Source: Halorubrum salinum (GTDB taxonomy: Archaea; Halobacteriota; Halobacteria; Halobacteriales; Haloferacaceae). From it: a stretch of DNA of 64,000 nucleotides. The notes under the pieces are model-generated. The model was not told the origin of the DNA. It was given only the letters and a program-made list of their open reading frames with translations, and ran no database searches. Position 1 is the first letter of the stretch. Every line of letters begins with the position of its first letter. This document shows positions 1 to 7,609 of the stretch, one piece after another. The stretch covers positions 310,001-374,000 of the forward strand of contig NZ_JANHDO010000001.1 of assembly GCF_024494575.1 (NCBI RefSeq). Direction: 5' to 3'. The translations under genes were made by a program, and so were the position numbers.

Positions 1-744
1 CTCGACGCGCAGATCCGTGCGCGCCACGAAGCCACCGCCGAGCCCACGGAGGACGTACCCGAGCGGTGGGTCGACGCGATGGAGATCATGGCTCCCGCCG
101 CCCGGAAGACGTACCGGGACCTCTTGAACAGCGACGGATTCGTCTCGTATTTCGGACAGGCGACGCCGATATCGGTCGTCGAGGACCTGAACCTCGGCTC
201 GCGGCCCGCCTCCCGCTCCGGCGAGCGCACCGTCGAGGACCTGCGCGCGATCCCGTGGGTGTTCTCGTGGACGCAAACGCGGCTCATCCTGCCCGGCTGG
301 TACTCGCTCGCCTCCGGCATCGACGCGTACCTCGATGCGGTCGGTGAGGAGAGCGGACTCGCCACGCTCCGCGAGATGTACGAAGAGTGGCCGTTCTTCC
401 AGACGACTCTCGACAACGCCGGGCTCGCGCTCGCCCGTACGGAGCCCGAGATCGCCGCGGAGTACGCCGACCTCGCGGACGACGACCTCCGCGAGCGGTT
501 CTTCCCGGAACTCGTCGGCGAGTACGAGCGCGGCCGCGAACTGGTCCTCGCCATCAGCGGGCGCGACCAGCTGCTCCGCCGCGAGTGGCTCGAAGAGAGC
601 CTCGGCCGTCGAAACCCGTACGTCGATCCGTTGAACCTGCTGCAGGTGAGCCTCCTCGGCCGCAGCGACCGCACCGATGAGGAGGAACGGACCCTTCGGC
701 TCACCGTCAACGGTATCGCTGCCGGCATGAAAAACACCGGATAG
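1..744 (+). CDS. ppc: Phosphoenolpyruvate carboxylase, C-terminal part
   Basis: This reading frame is open from the first base, so the gene begins outside the window; 247 codons remain. The product carboxylates PEP to oxaloacetate and replenishes the TCA cycle in the cytoplasm. The family C-terminus is clear: the block RAIPWVFSWTQTR followed by LPGWY, then residues resembling the PFF and D(N) sites of the aspartate-inhibited enzymes, and the tail RLTVNGIAAGMKNTG, which matches the near-invariant C-terminal T-x-x-G-I-A-x-G-M-x-N-T-G of PEPC. It is followed by a hairpin at 805-823 and then by an AT-richer accessory island. Identity is secure; start and full length cannot be seen. Confidence 0.95.
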   Translation, partial: LDAQIRARHEATAEPTEDVPERWVDAMEIMAPAARKTYRDLLNSDGFVSYFGQATPISVVEDLNLGSRPASRSGERTVEDLRAIPWVFSWTQTRLILPGWYSLASGIDAYLDAVGEESGLATLREMYEEWPFFQTTLDNAGLALARTEPEIAAEYADLADDDLRERFFPELVGEYERGRELVLAISGRDQLLRREWLEESLGRRNPYVDPLNLLQVSLLGRSDRTDEEERTLRLTVNGIAAGMKNTG

Positions 745-804
745 CGGGTCACCCGCACCGATCCGCTGCCCGCCGCTAGGCGATCGCCGCGCCCTAGACA
801 GACG

Positions 805-823
805 TTGAGACTGGCCGTCTCAA
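805..823 (+). terminator. Hairpin downstream of ppc
   Basis: TTGAGAC (805-811) and GTCTCAA (817-823) form a perfect 7-bp stem with a 5-nt loop, 60 nt after the ppc stop. A short T-rich stretch follows at about 843-847. It could end the ppc transcript or be a protein-binding site. Archaeal termination depends mainly on T-runs, so the terminator label is tentative. Confidence 0.35.
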
Positions 824-924
824 TGCATACGGTCTTGAGATCATTTTCTCCCCAAATTCACCCAGACACATCCCGAACCGCCCGCACACTTTGAGGATTC
901 GGGTCAACGACATATGTATCCGTT

Positions 925-941
925 AGATATGTGAAATATCT
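925..941. promoter_or_regulatory. Inverted repeat upstream of DUF7344 gene
   Basis: AGATAT (925-930), spacer GTGAA, ATATCT (936-941). This perfect AT-rich inverted repeat lies about 20 nt upstream of the ATG at 963 and 50 nt upstream of the ATG at 993. It overlaps the only TATA-like sequence in the interval, so it could be the core promoter, an operator over it, or both. Confidence 0.4.
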
Positions 942-962
942 CGTCCATGTTCTCGCGAGCCG

Positions 963-1330
963 ATGTCCCGACTGGACATGGTGGAACTACTCATGAGCAA
1001 CTCAGAACAGCGGATGTCGACCGAGACAGCACTAGAGCTGCTGACCAACCAGCAGCGACGACAGATCCTCCGCCGGGTGGCTGACACAACCGACGGGACG
1101 ACTGTCGATCAACTCACACAGCACCTGCGAGGGGCGGATTCATTCCACCCGGACGGTACGGTTCTGTAGAACATCGACGTATCGAGCTCCACCACGTTCA
1201 CCTGCCGAAGTTACAGGAAGCAAGCGTGATCGAGTACGACACCGGCCAGGGAACCGTTCGTCGAGCCCGAGAGTTCCAAGAGGTTCTCGATCTGCTCAAG
1301 CTATCGACGATCATCGGGAAGATATACCAC
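963..1330 (+). pseudogene. DUF7344-type HTH protein, frameshifted
   Basis: The first frame (963-1169, with a likelier start at the ATG at 993) encodes a winged-helix N-terminus: TALELLTNQQRRQILRRVAD, then DQLTQHL. It stops after DGTVL. In another frame the sequence continues without a gap as HRRIELHHVHLPKLQEASVIEYD and then REFQEVLDLLKLSTIIGKI. The motif H-x-H-L-P-K-L-x-E-A-x-V-I-E-Y-D is the second half of haloarchaeal DUF7344 domains, which are small DNA-binding-like proteins of unknown function. One small indel near 1150-1170 would restore a full-length domain, so this is a recent pseudogene or a sequencing error. It lies in the accessory island next to a HalOD1 gene. Confidence 0.72.
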
Positions 1331-1370
1331 CGTCTGTCTCCTAACCACCCTCGTTCGGCAGGTCGTAGAA

Positions 1371-1709
1371 CTATTCGTTGTCCTCTCTTCCGGGGTCTCC
1401 ATTGGTGTGGACTTCTATGCTTCCGTTCTCGCTCACCGAGACGGTGGTGTCGGCGTACCGGAAGGAGACCGTTACTGATGATGGCTGTCCGTTGAGAAGT
1501 GTGTTGAGTGCATCCACATCCAGAGTCTTCTGCAGCGGTGGAAGCTCCGTCGTGGGCCGGTTAGTGGCCGCAGCCACCGCTTCGACGATCATCATAGAGG
1601 GTTGGTCCCGATCCGTCCAGTTGTCACGAACCGCCGTGGATTTCGCACCTGTGCCCTCGGCCTGGTCGGAGGGCTCCGAGTCGTCAACGCTGTTCGTGTC
1701 GTCATCCAT
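1371..1709 (-). CDS. HalOD1 output domain protein
   Basis: A 112-residue acidic protein with a disordered N-terminus (about residues 1-35) followed by one HalOD1 domain: PSMMIVEAVAAATNRPTTELPPL, then LDVDALNTLL, then VSFRYADTTVSVSENGSIEV. HalOD1 is a haloarchaeal domain often found as a stand-alone protein or fused to signalling proteins, and its biochemical function is not known to me. A TATA-like box at 1791-1797 (read on the minus strand) and an inverted repeat at 1758-1776 precede it, which suggests regulated expression. It is tail-to-tail with the broken DUF7344 gene and downstream, on the same strand, of a TrmB-type regulator. Confidence 0.8.
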   Translation of the reverse strand: MDDDTNSVDDSEPSDQAEGTGAKSTAVRDNWTDRDQPSMMIVEAVAAATNRPTTELPPLQKTLDVDALNTLLNGQPSSVTVSFRYADTTVSVSENGSIEVHTNGDPGREDNE

Positions 1710-1757
1710 TAGCTATCACCGGTTGTTACGGAAGAAGCGACAGCGGGAGCAACTACC

Positions 1758-1776
1758 ATGAGTTATGGTGACTCAT
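1758..1776. promoter_or_regulatory. Inverted repeat near HalOD1 transcription start
   Basis: ATGAGT (1758-1763), 7-nt spacer, ACTCAT (1771-1776). On the minus strand it lies about 20 nt downstream of an AT-rich TATA candidate at 1789-1797 and 50 nt before the HalOD1 start. It would therefore cover the expected transcription start, a typical repressor position in archaea. Confidence 0.4.
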
Positions 1777-1829
1777 ATTGAACCCGGATATTTATAATCT
1801 TGTTGTGATTATCTGAGTTACTATTTATT

Positions 1830-2627
1830 TTAGGAGTCTCGATTGTTGTCGAGCTGCCAGGTGAACAGCGCTTTCAGCACTACGACAAGGCTATTCGTCT
1901 GACCCGCGCCCCAAATAGCGGTTTCATCGCGCGATTCGGGGGGATGTTCACCATTCCCGTCGACGAGCACACTCACGAGCGTCTTATCCCGATCGACCAT
2001 GAGGAGGCGACCAGCAGGCGTATCCGACCAGTCCCACACCGATTCGAACAGTTGCGCGTCAGGAACGTTCTGTTCGAGCCGGGTTTCGACGGGTTGTTCC
2101 ATCTCTGCGAGCCGAATCGAGGCCCCACGGTCGTTGGCGGTCGAGAGGCATTCAGCGACCTCGTCGGTCAGCAGTTCTCCGACAGTCATGTACACGACCT
2201 CCTCATTAGCGGACGAGATGAAATCCACTACGCGTTCGGTCACGGTGTCCCGGCCGGTTACCGTCCAGACACCCTGCTGTTCAGTGCTGCGATTCGCTGA
2301 TGCAAGCTGGTCGAGCGCGTCTGTGAGGACCGTCACCCGGTGGTCGTACTCCTGTTCGAAGTGACGGCCGGCCGTCTCCGTCGAAATGGCCCAATACCGA
2401 TTGGGACTCGATTGTTTTACGTCAACGAGACCGCGGTTCTGAAGCTCGTCAGCTGCGTCGTAGACGCGTGTTCGGGGGACATCGACAACTTCGCTCACGT
2501 CCTGAGCAGTCCCTTCGCCGAGACTGACCAGTGCGACGAATGTCCGGGCGGCGTAAGTACTGAGGCCAAGCGCTTTGAGCTGTTTGACGGCCGTGGGTCG
2601 TGCTTGGTCGGATTGGTCGCCGGACAT
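1830..2627 (-). CDS. TrmB family transcriptional regulator
   Basis: A 265-residue protein with an N-terminal TrmB-type winged helix (about residues 12-80: LKALGLSTYAARTFVALVSLGEGTAQDVSEVVDVPRTRVYDA). A coiled stretch follows (about 85-115), then a PLD-like or effector domain, with TVTGRDTVTERVVDFISSANEEVVYM matching the start of that C-terminal domain. At 265 residues it lacks the long sugar-binding domain of the classical ~350-residue TrmB, so the ligand cannot be predicted. It is divergent from a paralogue at 2920, and a perfect 24-bp palindromic element lies 22 nt upstream of its start, which suggests autoregulation. The coding sequence is visibly less GC-rich than the core genes around it, consistent with acquisition. 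Confidence 0.88.
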   Translation of the reverse strand: MSGDQSDQARPTAVKQLKALGLSTYAARTFVALVSLGEGTAQDVSEVVDVPRTRVYDAADELQNRGLVDVKQSSPNRYWAISTETAGRHFEQEYDHRVTVLTDALDQLASANRSTEQQGVWTVTGRDTVTERVVDFISSANEEVVYMTVGELLTDEVAECLSTANDRGASIRLAEMEQPVETRLEQNVPDAQLFESVWDWSDTPAGRLLMVDRDKTLVSVLVDGNGEHPPESRDETAIWGAGQTNSLVVVLKALFTWQLDNNRDS

Positions 2628-2648
2628 TCACTCGTCACCAGTTTCGTG

Positions 2649-2672
2649 AAAACCACCACGTGTGGTGGTTTT
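2649..2672. promoter_or_regulatory. Perfect palindrome at trmB-type promoter
   Basis: AAAACCACCAC (2649-2659), GT, GTGGTGGTTTT (2662-2672): two perfect 11-bp arms around a 2-nt centre. It spans about -22 to -45 of the TrmB-type gene at 2627, where the TATA box would lie in a leaderless promoter. A dimeric regulator bound here would block that promoter. The divergent trmB paralogue starts 248 nt away. Confidence 0.6.
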
Positions 2673-2919
2673 TGACGCGTAGCGACAGAGAGGTTGGGAC
2701 CAGTTCTGCGACTACGCGCCACTCTACCCTCCGTGCTACCCGCACAAAGAAGTATTGTGATTAAATGAGTGAATAGCTGAGTAGTCCCTATTTTAGGACG
2801 TTCAGAAGTCCCTGAATCAACGTAATTCTGTGATAAACTGGGTGACAACCGCGAATCTCGGTGCGACGTACTAAACACCCGGGACACGAACCAGAAGGTA
2901 GCAGTCGAGGTTGGGACCA

Positions 2920-3750
2920 ATGGATGATGTTTCAAATCAAGACCAAGCGATAGAACTGCTCCAACAGCTCGGGCTCAAAGAGTACGAAGCCAAGTCGTTC
3001 GTGGCGCTCGCACGCCGCCAGCGCGGGACGGCCAAGGACATCAGCGAGACTTCCGAAGTGCCCCGCACGCGCGTCTACGACGCGATTCGCGTGCTAGAAT
3101 CGAAAGGACTGGTAGAGACTCAGCATTCAAATCCGCAGGTGTTTCGAGCGGTCTCGATCGACGAGGCCGTCAACACCCTTCAGTCGGAGTACGTCGAGCG
3201 GGCCGAGTCACTACGGAACGCCCTGGGCGGGCTTGAGCCAACTGACGAGGGAGAATCGACAGAGACCACACACGAGGTCTGGTCTATCTCGGGCGATCAG
3301 GGCATTACGAGCCGGACACGGCAGTTGATTGAGGGTGCGACAGAGGAGTTGATCCTCGTGATCGGGCACGAAAGTATTTTCACCGAGCAACTGGCCGAAC
3401 AGCTGCGGTCAGCCCAGGAACGAGATGTGAACGTCTTTATCGGGACGGTCGATGAAAAGCTCCGGACCACGATTCAGGATGCCCTTCCGGATACCGAGGT
3501 GTTTGTCTCGGGTTTAGACTGGTTGAGCCGGTCACCGCTTCCAGACGACGATACCGAAATCAGTCGGCTGTTACTGGCCGATCGTGAGGCAATCTTGATA
3601 AGTTCGTTCACCGAAACCAGGGCAGACGGCCGTGAGCACGAACAAGGTGTCTTCGGCCGCGGATTCGACAACGGGCTGGTCGCGATCACGCGACGGCTGA
3701 TGGCAACGGGATTGCTGTCTATGAACGACCCCGAAACTGAGGAAACCTGA
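2920..3750 (+). CDS. TrmB family transcriptional regulator (paralogue)
   Basis: A 276-residue protein divergent from the 1830-2627 regulator and clearly its paralogue. The winged helix is at residues 8-75 (QLGLKEYEAKSFVALARRQRGTAKDISETSEVPRTRVYDAIRVLESKGLV) and a coiled segment lies at about 85-105. The C-terminal domain begins WSISGDQGITSRTRQLIEGATEELILVIG and ends with RGFDNGLVAITRRLMATGLL. The ATG at 2920 is preferred over the TTG at 2911 because GAGGT (2908-2912) lies 7 nt upstream as a possible ribosome-binding site. Like its neighbour it is short for TrmB and has no recognisable sugar-binding domain, so its target and inducer are unknown. A transposase remnant follows. Confidence 0.88.
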   Translation: MDDVSNQDQAIELLQQLGLKEYEAKSFVALARRQRGTAKDISETSEVPRTRVYDAIRVLESKGLVETQHSNPQVFRAVSIDEAVNTLQSEYVERAESLRNALGGLEPTDEGESTETTHEVWSISGDQGITSRTRQLIEGATEELILVIGHESIFTEQLAEQLRSAQERDVNVFIGTVDEKLRTTIQDALPDTEVFVSGLDWLSRSPLPDDDTEISRLLLADREAILISSFTETRADGREHEQGVFGRGFDNGLVAITRRLMATGLLSMNDPETEET

Positions 3751-3804
3751 GTTCGTACGTCAGCGTCGGAGAGAACGTCATATCATCGGCCCGGAACGGC
3801 AGAC

Positions 3805-4285
3805 GTGTCCCCGAGCACCGACTGCGGTCTCTCGGCGCGATGTCTTCCGTTCGACAGCGACAACACGGTATCTCGGCTTGGGTCACGAAACGGCACTCGC
3901 CGAGTTTCTCCGGCAGCACTCAGAAATCCGTCGCTCGCTCGGGTTCGATTCCGTTCCCGACCAGCCGACACTCTGGCGCAGTTGAACAGGGCGATCTAGC
4001 GCCGATATCCGTGAGACAGTCGAACGGCTCGGCCGCTCCTCAGTGTACAGAAGGCCGGTGTTGCGATTCCTCGCGACCCGGAACGGAAGCTCCAGTACCA
4101 CGACGAGTCTGGGGCGACCGATCCGGACGACCAGACCGTTTCGGAAGAAGCAGCGAAGATCAGCGACGTCAACCTCGCCGTCTTCCGGCGTTTTCGCTGG
4201 ACCGTGGCGAGGGCCGTGAGATTCACGAGAACGGGGGACAAACGTATCTCGGACTTCGCGAGAGGCTTGATGCGAACTACGGTCT
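3805..4285 (+). pseudogene. Degenerate haloarchaeal transposase
   Basis: Three reading frames carry consecutive pieces of one protein. Frame 2 from 3869 reads YLGLGHETALAEFLRQHSEI and SLGFDSVPDQPTLWRS, then a stop at 3983 and SADIRETVERL. Frame 1 from 4054 reads AGVAIPRDPERKLQYHDES, then DPDDQTVSEEAAKISD. Frame 3 from about 4180 reads LPAFSLDRGEGREIHEN and QTYLGLRERLDAN. These blocks are, from memory, typical of one group of haloarchaeal insertion-sequence transposases; I cannot assign the IS family. At least two frameshifts and a nonsense codon make it inactive. Both ends of the protein are missing and I see no terminal inverted repeats. The rest of 3751-4410 holds no other recognisable gene. 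Confidence 0.72.
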
Positions 4286-4410
4286 TGATATTTGGTATAG
4301 CGAAATATTGTGTATTATCGGCATCGGCTCTGCAACTAAGAGGCACGAATATCGACAGCTCCGAGAGCCGCCGCTAGGCGGTCAACGCGGCAGAGAAACC
4401 GATCGGCGAT

Positions 4411-4866
4411 CTACGCGTAGCGTTCGAGTTCCGGACGGTCGAGGTCCTCGAAGACCTCGGTCGCGACCTCGGTGAGGAACGCCTCACCGTCGTCGGAGAG
4501 GCGTCGCCCCTCGCCGGCGGCAGTCGTCACGAGACCCTCGTCTTCGAGCGCCTGCAGCGACGCGCGGATGAGCTTGCGCGAGCCGCCTTCGTGCTCGCCC
4601 GGGCGGACGATATAACGGTTCGAGCCGCGCTTTTTGCTCCCGTACTCGGTCGCGAGTCGCTCGATGCCGATCGGTTCGTTCTGGGCGACCTTACGGAGCA
4701 GGCTCGCGGAGCGAACGTACCAGAAGTCTTCCTGTTCCGGCGGCAGTTCCTTCCCTGCGCCGCTTTTCGCGAACTCGACCCACTCCGGCTCGTCGATCCG
4801 GTCTTCGAGCCGTGCGGCGACCGCCTCGATCAGGGCGTCGGCCGGCACGTCGTAGATGGTTACCAT
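4411..4866 (-). CDS. rps19e: Small ribosomal subunit protein S19e
   Basis: A 151-residue protein of the archaeal/eukaryotic S19e family, part of the small subunit head and needed for its maturation. MVTIYDVPADALIEAVAARL is the family N-terminus. EFAKSGAGKELPPEQEDFWYVRSASLLRKV and the glycine-rich RIVRPGEHEGGSRKLIR-like segment (here YIVRPGEHEGGSRKLIRASL) carry the conserved RNA-contacting residues. The start at 4866 is chosen over an upstream one at 4902 because a TTTAAA box at 4892-4897 lies 28 nt upstream, as expected for a leaderless transcript, and because the family begins at this methionine. It marks the return to the core chromosome after the accessory island. Confidence 0.96.
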   Translation of the reverse strand: MVTIYDVPADALIEAVAARLEDRIDEPEWVEFAKSGAGKELPPEQEDFWYVRSASLLRKVAQNEPIGIERLATEYGSKKRGSNRYIVRPGEHEGGSRKLIRASLQALEDEGLVTTAAGEGRRLSDDGEAFLTEVATEVFEDLDRPELERYA

Positions 4867-4891
4867 TGCAGTGAGATTCACCCTAACGTCG

Positions 4892-4897
4892 TTTAAA
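4892..4897 (-). promoter_or_regulatory. TATA box of rps19e
   Basis: TTTAAA centred 28 nt upstream of the ATG at 4866 on the minus strand. This spacing predicts a leaderless mRNA and supports the start at 4866. Confidence 0.6.
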
Positions 4898-4946
4898 CCC
4901 ATCGTATTCGAGAAGCGTCGTGTGACCCGTTTTCACGGGGATACGG

Positions 4947-6290
4947 CTATTCGACGTACTCGTACTTCCGCTCGTTCATCCGCCCCCAGCCGGTGAACAC
5001 GAACTCCGATTCCGGCTGTGTGAACTCCTCTATCTCGCGGCCGACGTCCATGTCGTACTCGTGAACGTCGTGAACGTCCTCGTATTCACTCCACGTGAGG
5101 TCGTACCGGGCGGCGAGCTGCTCGTCGATGTCGAGCCCCTCGATCTCCGCCCGCCACCCCTCGCGGATGGTCTCGGCGTGGATCTCGGCTTGCGCCCCGG
5201 ATCCGTACGAGGCGACGAGAAGGGTGTCGTCGACGAACTCAGCGTCCCGGTCGAGCGCGTCACGCAGCGCGCTGACGCGAGCGAGGTGGACGGAACTCGT
5301 GTACCAGTTGCCGACCTCGCGTGAGAGACCGAGCGTCGGTTCGACGACGGTGTCGTACCACGACTGGTACTGCTCGGTGCGCTTCAGTTCGTCCATGTAG
5401 TCGCGTATCGCCTCCTCGTAGGACTCGCGGTCGGCGAAGTCGTCCTCACGCGGCTGTCGGCCGATCTCGTCCGCGAGCTCGTCTTCGTACTCGGAGTCGC
5501 GAATGACGTGGCGGTACGCCAAAAGCGCCGCCTTCCGGACCATCCCCGGGAACGGCGTGTGGAACGGAGCGTACACGAAATCGTCGAGTTCGATGTCGTC
5601 CGTGACCGATTCGTAGTCTTCGAGCGCCTCGCGCATCCGAGAGAGGTACACCTGCACAGAGCGCTTGCCGTCGACGCTCGGGAACTGCTGGTTCGGCTTC
5701 AGGAAGTCCGTCTCGTCTTTCGATCCGTACCCCTGATCCGTGGAGAGCGCGACGATCGAGGGGTCCTCGTCGATCAGCATCGCGACGGCACCGGCCCCCT
5801 GGGTCGCCTCGCCGGGATCACCGCGCTCGTACAGCGCCGTGTCCGTCGAGATGACGAGCGCCGCGCGCCCGCGGTTCCGACCCGCACGGATCCAGTTGTA
5901 CGCGTCGTCTATCGCCTGCGTGCCGGCGAGACAGGCGAACTTCCGCTCGCCCTTGTTGGCGTGGGTGAAGTCGCCGTCGTACACCTGTTCGAGACACCCC
6001 GCGATGTACGTCGAGACGGGCTTAGAGTGGTCGAACGCCGACTCCGTGGCGACGTCGATCCGCCCGATGTCCGCGGGATCTAACCCCTTGCGGTCCATCA
6101 GATTCTTCGCGGCGTTCGCGCCCATCGTGACGATGTCCTCGTACACGTCCGGGAACGAGGAGTTGTTGAGGCCGAGCCCCTTCGTGTATTTTTCCGGGTC
6201 GTCGCCCTTCTCGGGCGCGAACGTGCCCGGAAGGTCGAGTTTGAGGTTTCCGCTCCAGATTCCGACACCGTCGATGCCGACTGCGGTCAT
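4947..6290 (-). CDS. hmgB: Hydroxymethylglutaryl-CoA synthase
   Basis: A 447-residue HMG-CoA synthase that condenses acetyl-CoA with acetoacetyl-CoA in the mevalonate route to archaeal isoprenoid lipids. The catalytic cysteine is in FACLAGTQA (about residue 118), the general acid/base Glu region is near VATESAFDHSKP, and the active-site histidine is in YAPFHTPFPGMVRKA. The N-terminus GIDGVGIWSGNLKL and the insertion-rich C-terminal half are of the haloarchaeal type, with length close to that family and to eukaryotic enzymes. The gene stands alone, with rps19e downstream on the same strand and the pilin-like gene upstream. HMG-CoA reductase is not in the window. Confidence 0.95.
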   Translation of the reverse strand: MTAVGIDGVGIWSGNLKLDLPGTFAPEKGDDPEKYTKGLGLNNSSFPDVYEDIVTMGANAAKNLMDRKGLDPADIGRIDVATESAFDHSKPVSTYIAGCLEQVYDGDFTHANKGERKFACLAGTQAIDDAYNWIRAGRNRGRAALVISTDTALYERGDPGEATQGAGAVAMLIDEDPSIVALSTDQGYGSKDETDFLKPNQQFPSVDGKRSVQVYLSRMREALEDYESVTDDIELDDFVYAPFHTPFPGMVRKAALLAYRHVIRDSEYEDELADEIGRQPREDDFADRESYEEAIRDYMDELKRTEQYQSWYDTVVEPTLGLSREVGNWYTSSVHLARVSALRDALDRDAEFVDDTLLVASYGSGAQAEIHAETIREGWRAEIEGLDIDEQLAARYDLTWSEYEDVHDVHEYDMDVGREIEEFTQPESEFVFTGWGRMNERKYEYVE

Positions 6291-6378
6291 ACACGGTCGT
6301 TCATGCGGCCGGCATATGGGTGTGTCGATGGGGATTACGTCGATTGTGGAAATTCTATTTTATACAACGCAGCAGAAA

Positions 6379-7578
6379 CTAGCACGGATTCCAATCTCCG
6401 GGATATATCGCAGTCGAATCAGTCTCTTCGAGTGTAGCAGTCTGGCAACCACCACCATTGATATTTGCAGTTACTGTAACCGGTCTGTTATTACCAGAGG
6501 ATTTGTCGATACTGACTTCTTGAGTCTGTTCTCCGGTATTACCGCTTCCCGTCTCGGTGTTTGTTACTCCACGAGCGTCGGTTACTGTAAAGCTAACACC
6601 GGATGTGGCCTCTGAAAGCTGGTAATCAAAGGTAACTTCGCCGATGCCAGAACTACTGCTCTGTGTCACTTCTGCAGACAAAGACTCAAATGAGGCCCCG
6701 TCTGAACCATCGCTGCCATCTCCGGTTCCACCCCCTCCGCTGCCACCGTCTCCGCCACCACCAACACCGTCACCTTCCTGCGTCGCCTCCTCGGGTGCTT
6801 CCTGCACCCCGACCGTGTCCACGGTCAGGTCGTTAGCGGTCGTCTCAAGCGTCAGGTTGTACACGTCGTCGTCGTTTGCGTCGCTCGTGACGCCACCGTA
6901 GATGTCGCTCGGGATCGCTGCGTCGTCCCAGTACGCACTCCCGCTCAACCGCGTCGGAACGGTCACGGTGAGATTGCCGTCGGGAATGGTCTCTGTGACG
7001 TTCTCAGCGGGGTAGAGTTCGAGCGTCACCTGTCCGGTGCCGCTTCGCCGGAACTCGTTTTGCACGGCGACGATCTGCACCTTACCGTCGCTGACGAGAT
7101 TCTGGTCTTCGAGCACCGCGACCTCGCCTCCCTCGCCGCGAGCGTCGAGATACAACACGGAGGCGTCGTACCACGTCGAAGAGTCCTCGATCTCGTGGTA
7201 GCCCGGCCGGTACTGGATGAATCGCGTCGGAACTGTTTCCGTTGTGGTTCCGTTCGAGATCGTGATCGGATAGGGGTCGCTCGTCCGTATCGTCCCGCTC
7301 GGCGCTGGAGGATTGATCGCGAACAGCCGCGGCGGATACGTCGTGCCGAGCTGTACCGTCTGGTACTGTCGCCGGTCGGTGCTTCCGGCCTGCAGGATTC
7401 CCGCCCGCAGATCGACCATGTCGTTGCGGACCTCTTGGAAGTGCTCGAACTCGACCTGCGCGTTCTCCTGTGGAACGATCTGGACCTGATACAGCGAGAT
7501 CGCCAGGATCAAGAATCCGAACAGGATCACGGTTCCGACCACGACCGACTGGCCCCGACGGTCGCGATTGAAGCGCAT
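6379..7578 (-). CDS. Pilin-like secreted surface protein
   Basis: A 399-residue protein. Its N-terminus is of type IV pilin style: a charged MRFNRDRRGQ followed by the hydrophobic segment SVVVGTVILFGFLILAISLYQVQ (residues 11-33), suggesting prepilin-peptidase-like export or membrane anchoring. A beta-rich ectodomain follows (to about residue 255), then a Gly/Ser/Asp linker (about 262-295) and a C-terminal domain ending with a cysteine pair spaced by about 20 residues (GGGCQ and WNPC). The start at 7578 fits a TATAAAA box at 7603-7609; upstream in-frame codons are noncoding in character. The last ~360 bases have clearly lower GC than the rest of the gene. Ligand or role is unknown; DUF7289-like pilin proteins are the nearest group I can suggest. 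Confidence 0.75.
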   Translation of the reverse strand: MRFNRDRRGQSVVVGTVILFGFLILAISLYQVQIVPQENAQVEFEHFQEVRNDMVDLRAGILQAGSTDRRQYQTVQLGTTYPPRLFAINPPAPSGTIRTSDPYPITISNGTTTETVPTRFIQYRPGYHEIEDSSTWYDASVLYLDARGEGGEVAVLEDQNLVSDGKVQIVAVQNEFRRSGTGQVTLELYPAENVTETIPDGNLTVTVPTRLSGSAYWDDAAIPSDIYGGVTSDANDDDVYNLTLETTANDLTVDTVGVQEAPEEATQEGDGVGGGGDGGSGGGGTGDGSDGSDGASFESLSAEVTQSSSSGIGEVTFDYQLSEATSGVSFTVTDARGVTNTETGSGNTGEQTQEVSIDKSSGNNRPVTVTANINGGGCQTATLEETDSTAIYPGDWNPC

Positions 7579-7602
7579 TATGAGAGGTCGACGGCGAGCG
7601 GG

Positions 7603-7609
7603 TATAAAA
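7603..7609 (-). promoter_or_regulatory. TATA box of pilin-like gene
   Basis: TATAAAA on the plus strand, read as TTTTATA on the minus strand, 28 nt upstream of the ATG at 7578. It decides the start of this gene, since the frame is open much farther upstream. Confidence 0.6.

Noticed and set aside
2784-2800. Near-palindrome GTCCCTATTTTAGGAC in the divergent trmB region
   Set aside because: The arms need a bulge to pair and the site does not align with a start codon at standard promoter spacing; too weak to call.
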